From assembly GCA_018608245.1 (NCBI GenBank), contig JABAZY010000052.1, positions 3,624 through 67,623 on the forward strand: a stretch of DNA of 64,000 bases. The letters run 5' to 3'. Positions within the stretch are counted from its first letter, which is position 1; every line of letters starts with the position of its first letter. This stretch comes from Alphaproteobacteria bacterium (GTDB lineage Bacteria > Pseudomonadota > Alphaproteobacteria > Micavibrionales > Micavibrionaceae). Under the pieces are notes generated by a model. That model made no database searches. It worked only from the letters and a program-made list of their open reading frames with translations, and had not been told where the DNA came from. Made by a program: the position numbers and the translations under genes. This document shows, piece by piece, positions 60,026 to 64,000 of this stretch.

Positions 60026-60342
60026 GTTAATGCCTCCTATTTAATTACACTTACGTACAAACCATAGTTTTCAATAATATTCAACAGCGCACGCCAAATT
60101 TAGCGCCAAAATAAGTATTTGGCACAAAGGTGACATATCCAAAATAGTAATTGGGGGATTTTTTGAAAAGAAGCATGGGGCATAACTTGATTAGCGCCAC
60201 ATAACCTCGCTTTCATAAGCTGTAAAATGTATCAAAAACACACTGTCCATACCTATATTCTACCGCGGATTCGAGTTTTCAACAATAAAATCCTGCTAAG
60301 TGGTTGATTTTAAATATTAAAAAAATCTATTAATAAGCTGAT

Positions 60343-60978
60343 TTAACGCTGCTTATTACGGATTTGGGTGGAGGAAATATCAAGCATTTTTGCGCCATCT
60401 AGCCAGTAAATACAAGGTTTTGTGAGGTCAGTCTTACGTCCGTCCGTATCATGCCTATGGGCAACACTATCGAGCAGTTTAAGAGGGCAACCACGTACCA
60501 AATTAGTGGCAGGTGGGCGGGCTATGAATACAAGGGGCATCATATCAATAATGGAGCGCCATTTGTCCCATTTATGAAAGATAAGCGCATTATCCATGCC
60601 GCATATCCAGATGAACTCAGTTGAGGGGAAGTTAGTTTTAAGCCCCTGAATAGTCTCAAAGGTGTATTGCGTGCCCAATTCTTTTTCCAAATGCGTCGCC
60701 ATTTGTCGTGGGGAGCGGGCTGTTATCTCTTCAACTTGTTTGTGACGTTTATCGTAGGGGGCAGTATGTTTGGAATCCTTTAACGGGTTTTGTGGAGTGA
60801 CAATCCACCAGACAAAATCTAACCCAAACTTTACACGCGCCAATCTGGCAATATGCATATGGCCATCATGTGCTGGATTGAATGAGCCACCAAGCAAGCC
60901 AATACGCATATTTTTCCATCGATGGGCATCTTTTAAGGTCGGGGGCGTCAAGGCTGGAAGTGTTTGATTTTTATGCAT
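60343..60978 (-). CDS. nadD: Nicotinate-nucleotide adenylyltransferase
   Basis: IGLLGGSFNPAHDGHMHIA, ISSTQIRNKQR. Confidence 0.93.
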   Translation of the reverse strand: MHKNQTLPALTPPTLKDAHRWKNMRIGLLGGSFNPAHDGHMHIARLARVKFGLDFVWWIVTPQNPLKDSKHTAPYDKRHKQVEEITARSPRQMATHLEKELGTQYTFETIQGLKTNFPSTEFIWICGMDNALIFHKWDKWRSIIDMMPLVFIARPPATNLVRGCPLKLLDSVAHRHDTDGRKTDLTKPCIYWLDGAKMLDISSTQIRNKQR

Positions 60979-60990
60979 AGGAACTAAGCC

Positions 60991-62286
60991 TTAAGGTCGC
61001 GTTTGACCAGTCCCTTTAACTAGATATTTGAAGGTCGTTAGCTGTTTTACGCCAACGGGGCCACGGGCGTGAAGCTTGCCAGTGCCAATACCAATTTCTG
61101 CGCCCATACCAAATTCACTACCGTCGGCAAATTGTGTGGAGGTATTATGCATGACAATAGCGCTATCAACTTGTAATTGAAAATCCTTCACGGCGCTTTC
61201 ATCTTCTGCAATGATGCAGTCTGTGTGATGTGAGCCGTAATGGTTGATATGCGTAATAGCTGCGTCCGCACCGTCTATATATTTAGCGCTGATTTTAGCT
61301 TCTAAATATTCTGTGCCCCAATCTTTATCTGTTGCAGGTTGAATTCTATCATCTAACGCTTGAATATCTTTATCAGCAACCACAGCACAATCATTATCAA
61401 GCAAAGCCGTTAGAATTGCTTTAACCTTTTCTGGCGCGAGCGCTTTATCAAAGAGAAGGGATTCAGCCGCTCCACAAATACCTGTGCGGCGTAATTTTGC
61501 GTTTATAATAACGCCTACGGCTAGATCAATATTAGCGCTCTCATGAATATAAATATGACAGTTCCCGTCTAGGTGAGCAAAAACGGGCATTGTGGCTTCC
61601 GCCATGACACGTCCGGTTAATCCCGCACCACCGCGTGGAATCATTACATCAATATATTCATGTGCTTTTAACATCGCGCTAACAAAGGCGCGATCTGTAG
61701 AAGGTGCCATAGAGACAGCTTCTTTGGGTAAATCATTTTGCTCTAAAGCGCGTTGCACTAAATCATGGAGCAGGGAAGATGAATGAAAGCTTTCTGACCC
61801 CCCACGCAATATCACAGCATTTTGGGATTTTAAACATAGCGCCGCCGCATCAATTGTGACGTTTGGACGGGATTCATAAATCATGCCCAGCACACCAATA
61901 GGCACAGAGATTTTTTGGATGGTTAGTCCGTTTGGGCGTGTCAATTCTTCTAACACATCACCGACAGGGTTATCGAGCGCTTGAATATCACGCACGCCTT
62001 GCGCCATTGCCTCGATACGTTCTGGCGTTAAGGTCAGGCGATCAATAAGCGCGGGCGTTAGGGATTTCTCCTTAGCTGATTCAACATCAAAGTTATTGGC
62101 TGATAAAATGTCTGCTTGATTTTCGATAATCAGATCAGCAAGACTGTCTAATGTTTGATTGATTTGTACGGGCGTGGCTTTAATTAACTGAGCACTTGCA
62201 TTTTTTGCGCCCACGCCAATTTCACGCATGACATCATCTACGTTTTTATCGGCGCTTGAGGTAAGGTTTTGTACGTTCATCGCCAA
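60991..62286 (-). CDS. proA: Gamma-glutamyl phosphate reductase
   Basis: GVLGMIYESRPNVTIDAAALCLKSQNAVILRGGSE, IPRGGAGLTGRV, ARGPVGVKQLTTFKYLV. Confidence 0.96.
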   Translation of the reverse strand: MAMNVQNLTSSADKNVDDVMREIGVGAKNASAQLIKATPVQINQTLDSLADLIIENQADILSANNFDVESAKEKSLTPALIDRLTLTPERIEAMAQGVRDIQALDNPVGDVLEELTRPNGLTIQKISVPIGVLGMIYESRPNVTIDAAALCLKSQNAVILRGGSESFHSSSLLHDLVQRALEQNDLPKEAVSMAPSTDRAFVSAMLKAHEYIDVMIPRGGAGLTGRVMAEATMPVFAHLDGNCHIYIHESANIDLAVGVIINAKLRRTGICGAAESLLFDKALAPEKVKAILTALLDNDCAVVADKDIQALDDRIQPATDKDWGTEYLEAKISAKYIDGADAAITHINHYGSHHTDCIIAEDESAVKDFQLQVDSAIVMHNTSTQFADGSEFGMGAEIGIGTGKLHARGPVGVKQLTTFKYLVKGTGQTRP

Positions 62287-62329
62287 TAGAGTATCTATTA
62301 TAGGGAAAGCTGAAAAGCTATTTTATCAA

Positions 62330-62824
62330 TTAGTTGACTTGTTTCGCCACAGAAACAATAGAAGCATCAGCTAACTTAGCGCCTTCTTTGTCATCCAATG
62401 TTTGAATGATAGCTTCTGTTGTAACGGCCACGGCTAATTCAGCGGCTTGGTTACGAATATCTGCAATTGCATTCTCTTCGATACGTTGGATACGTGAGGT
62501 TAATTGAACTTCACGACGATCCATTAACTCAGCCAAGTCTGCTTCAGCATTTTCCTTAAAGGCTTTTGCTTGCTCTTTAGCATCGGCAATAATGCCTTTT
62601 GCTTCTTCATCTGCATCACGTTGTTTACGTTGGTATTGCGCTAATAACTCTTGAGCTTCAACACGTAGTCTTTCAGCCGTTTCAATTTCAAGCTTAACTT
62701 CGTCAATACGGCCATCTAATTTACCAACAACAGATTTTGCGCCTAATTTATATGCTATGAAGGCAAATAAAACGAAAGAGATTGCAACCCAAATACCTGT
62801 GTCATGTGCTAAAAGTTCTAACAT
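62330..62824 (-). CDS. atpF: ATP synthase F0 subunit b
   Basis: N-terminal TM plus long charged helix; start at MLELLAHDTG; position in atp operon. Confidence 0.9.
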   Translation of the reverse strand: MLELLAHDTGIWVAISFVLFAFIAYKLGAKSVVGKLDGRIDEVKLEIETAERLRVEAQELLAQYQRKQRDADEEAKGIIADAKEQAKAFKENAEADLAELMDRREVQLTSRIQRIEENAIADIRNQAAELAVAVTTEAIIQTLDDKEGAKLADASIVSVAKQVN

Positions 62825-62825
62825 A

Positions 62826-63527
62826 TTAAGCAGCCTTTGCTTTCTTTGAAATACCGTCAATTAATGACTGAATTTGCGATGGGTTAGCTTTTTTGTTGAT
62901 GATTTTTTCAACGGCCACACTAGCAACTTCAGCTGTAATGACATTCATCTCGCCCATTGCTTGGTTTTTAGCCACAAGAATACGTTCTACAACAGCTTGT
63001 ATTTCCTTTTCAGAGCGGGCTCTGTAATCATCAAATGCTTCTGCCGCTTTAGCTTTCATTTCAGTATCAACTTTTTGAATAGCTTCTGATGCGTCACTTT
63101 GAGATTTTTCGAGATTGGCATGGTAAGCATCATGAACCAAATCTGCTTCAGATGTTAGCTTCTCAGCCGTTTCTAAATCAGACTGAATATGATTTTTACG
63201 ATTTTCAATAACACCTGAAATGTCAGGTAAAGTTTTCTTCGCAAATACTACATATAAAATAGCAAATGCCACGGCTAACCAAAACACCTGTGAGGCAAAC
63301 CAAGTTGGATCAAATTGAGGTAGCCCACCTTTAGAAGCATGTTCTGCACCATGATGTACAGCTTCTTCCGCGCCGAGGGCTAACTCATTATGAGTTTTAT
63401 CAACATGAATACCATCTGCGGCAGCATCAACAACGCTATGGTCAGCACCGTGTATATCTTCAGCAGAAAATGCAGAAGATATGGTAAATAGATAGAGTGC
63501 AATAATGCTAGCAGATAAAGTTTTCAT
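62826..63527 (-). CDS. ATP synthase F0 subunit b' with N-terminal signal-like extension
   Basis: FDPTWFASQVFWLAVAFAILYVVFAKKTLPDISGVIENRKNHIQSDLETAEKL typical b'. Confidence 0.9.
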   Translation of the reverse strand: MKTLSASIIALYLFTISSAFSAEDIHGADHSVVDAAADGIHVDKTHNELALGAEEAVHHGAEHASKGGLPQFDPTWFASQVFWLAVAFAILYVVFAKKTLPDISGVIENRKNHIQSDLETAEKLTSEADLVHDAYHANLEKSQSDASEAIQKVDTEMKAKAAEAFDDYRARSEKEIQAVVERILVAKNQAMGEMNVITAEVASVAVEKIINKKANPSQIQSLIDGISKKAKAA

Positions 63528-63545
63528 GTTACGACTTCGCCTAAA

Positions 63546-63773
63546 TTAACCTACGAATACTAGGTAAAGTGAGATCAATAGAGCAAAAATAGCCAAAGCT
63601 TCTGTCAATGCGAAAGCAAGGAAGTATTTTTTGTCTAATAATTCAGCTGCATTTGGGTTACGACCAACAGCTTCATTGTATGATGCGAAGATTAGACCCA
63701 AACCAATACCAACACCGATTAGTGGTAATAGTGCGATTGCGCCTGCAAGTAATTTAACAGCTTCTAATTCCAT
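63546..63773 (-). CDS. atpE: ATP synthase F0 subunit c
   Basis: GAIALLPLIGVGIGLGLIFASYNEAVGRNPNA...FALTEALAIFALLISLYLVF. Confidence 0.97.
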   Translation of the reverse strand: MELEAVKLLAGAIALLPLIGVGIGLGLIFASYNEAVGRNPNAAELLDKKYFLAFALTEALAIFALLISLYLVFVG

Positions 63774-63848
63774 AGTTTTTTCCTTTTCTTTTTAAACTAA
63801 GTTCGATTAACAAATTTATGTCCACCGCGCAAGCGGTATGACGGGTTT

Positions 63849-64000
63849 TTAGTGACCAATTTCAACAGTATCTTTCAAGTAAATACAGCTCAAAATAGCA
63901 AATACGTATGCCTGTAAAAAGGCGATTAATAATTCAAATCCAATTAAAACAACGTTGAAGAACATTGGGCCAATCCCCGCAAGCACACCAGTTGTGCCCA
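63849..64000 (-). CDS. atpB: ATP synthase F0 subunit a, C-terminal part (cut by window edge)
   Basis: Minus strand ...GTTGVLAGIGPMFFNVVLIGFELLIAFLQAYVFAILSCIYLKDTVEIGH*. Confidence 0.92.
   Translation of the reverse strand, partial: GTTGVLAGIGPMFFNVVLIGFELLIAFLQAYVFAILSCIYLKDTVEIGH

Noticed and set aside
1-64000. CRISPR arrays, IS elements, prophage or defence islands
   Set aside because: No regularly spaced repeats, transposase, integrase, phage structural or restriction/defence proteins were seen on either strand.

Overview
The window is a contiguous, gene-dense stretch of an AT-rich alphaproteobacterial chromosome, almost entirely core genome. Recognisable blocks are gpmA; ppa; rimP-nusA-infB-rbfA-truB-rpsO; a DEAD-box helicase; trmB; metK-HTH-lnt-corC-ybeY-phoH-miaB; an AGCS symporter; gatC/gatA/gatB; ruvX; rpmB-tgt; upp; a PAS histidine kinase; fur; tRNA-Ser; mltB/rlpA/dac/tmk/holB/metG/tatD; rppH-deacetylase-ctpA-envC-rlmH-rsfS-nadD-proA; and the 3' part of an ATP synthase F0 operon running off the right edge. 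I see no insertion sequence, prophage, CRISPR array or recognisable defence island. The most interesting signals are small. (1) rsfS appears to begin at an AUU codon behind a perfect AGGAGG. (2) A promoter plus premature-terminator arrangement sits in the leader of rimP-nusA-infB. (3) A 187-bp intergenic region carries DnaA boxes and a perfect CtrA-type TTAA-N7-TTAA site upstream of an uncharacterised 621-aa membrane/coiled-coil protein. (4) There is an orphan MraZ/AbrB-like protein with a 9-bp inverted repeat in its divergent promoter region. (5) There is an isolated CbiB/CobD-like protein, a degenerate GGDEF protein, and a tandem pair of small secreted proteins sharing a cysteine spacing. 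All calls come from reading the sequence and supplied translations; no database search was run.
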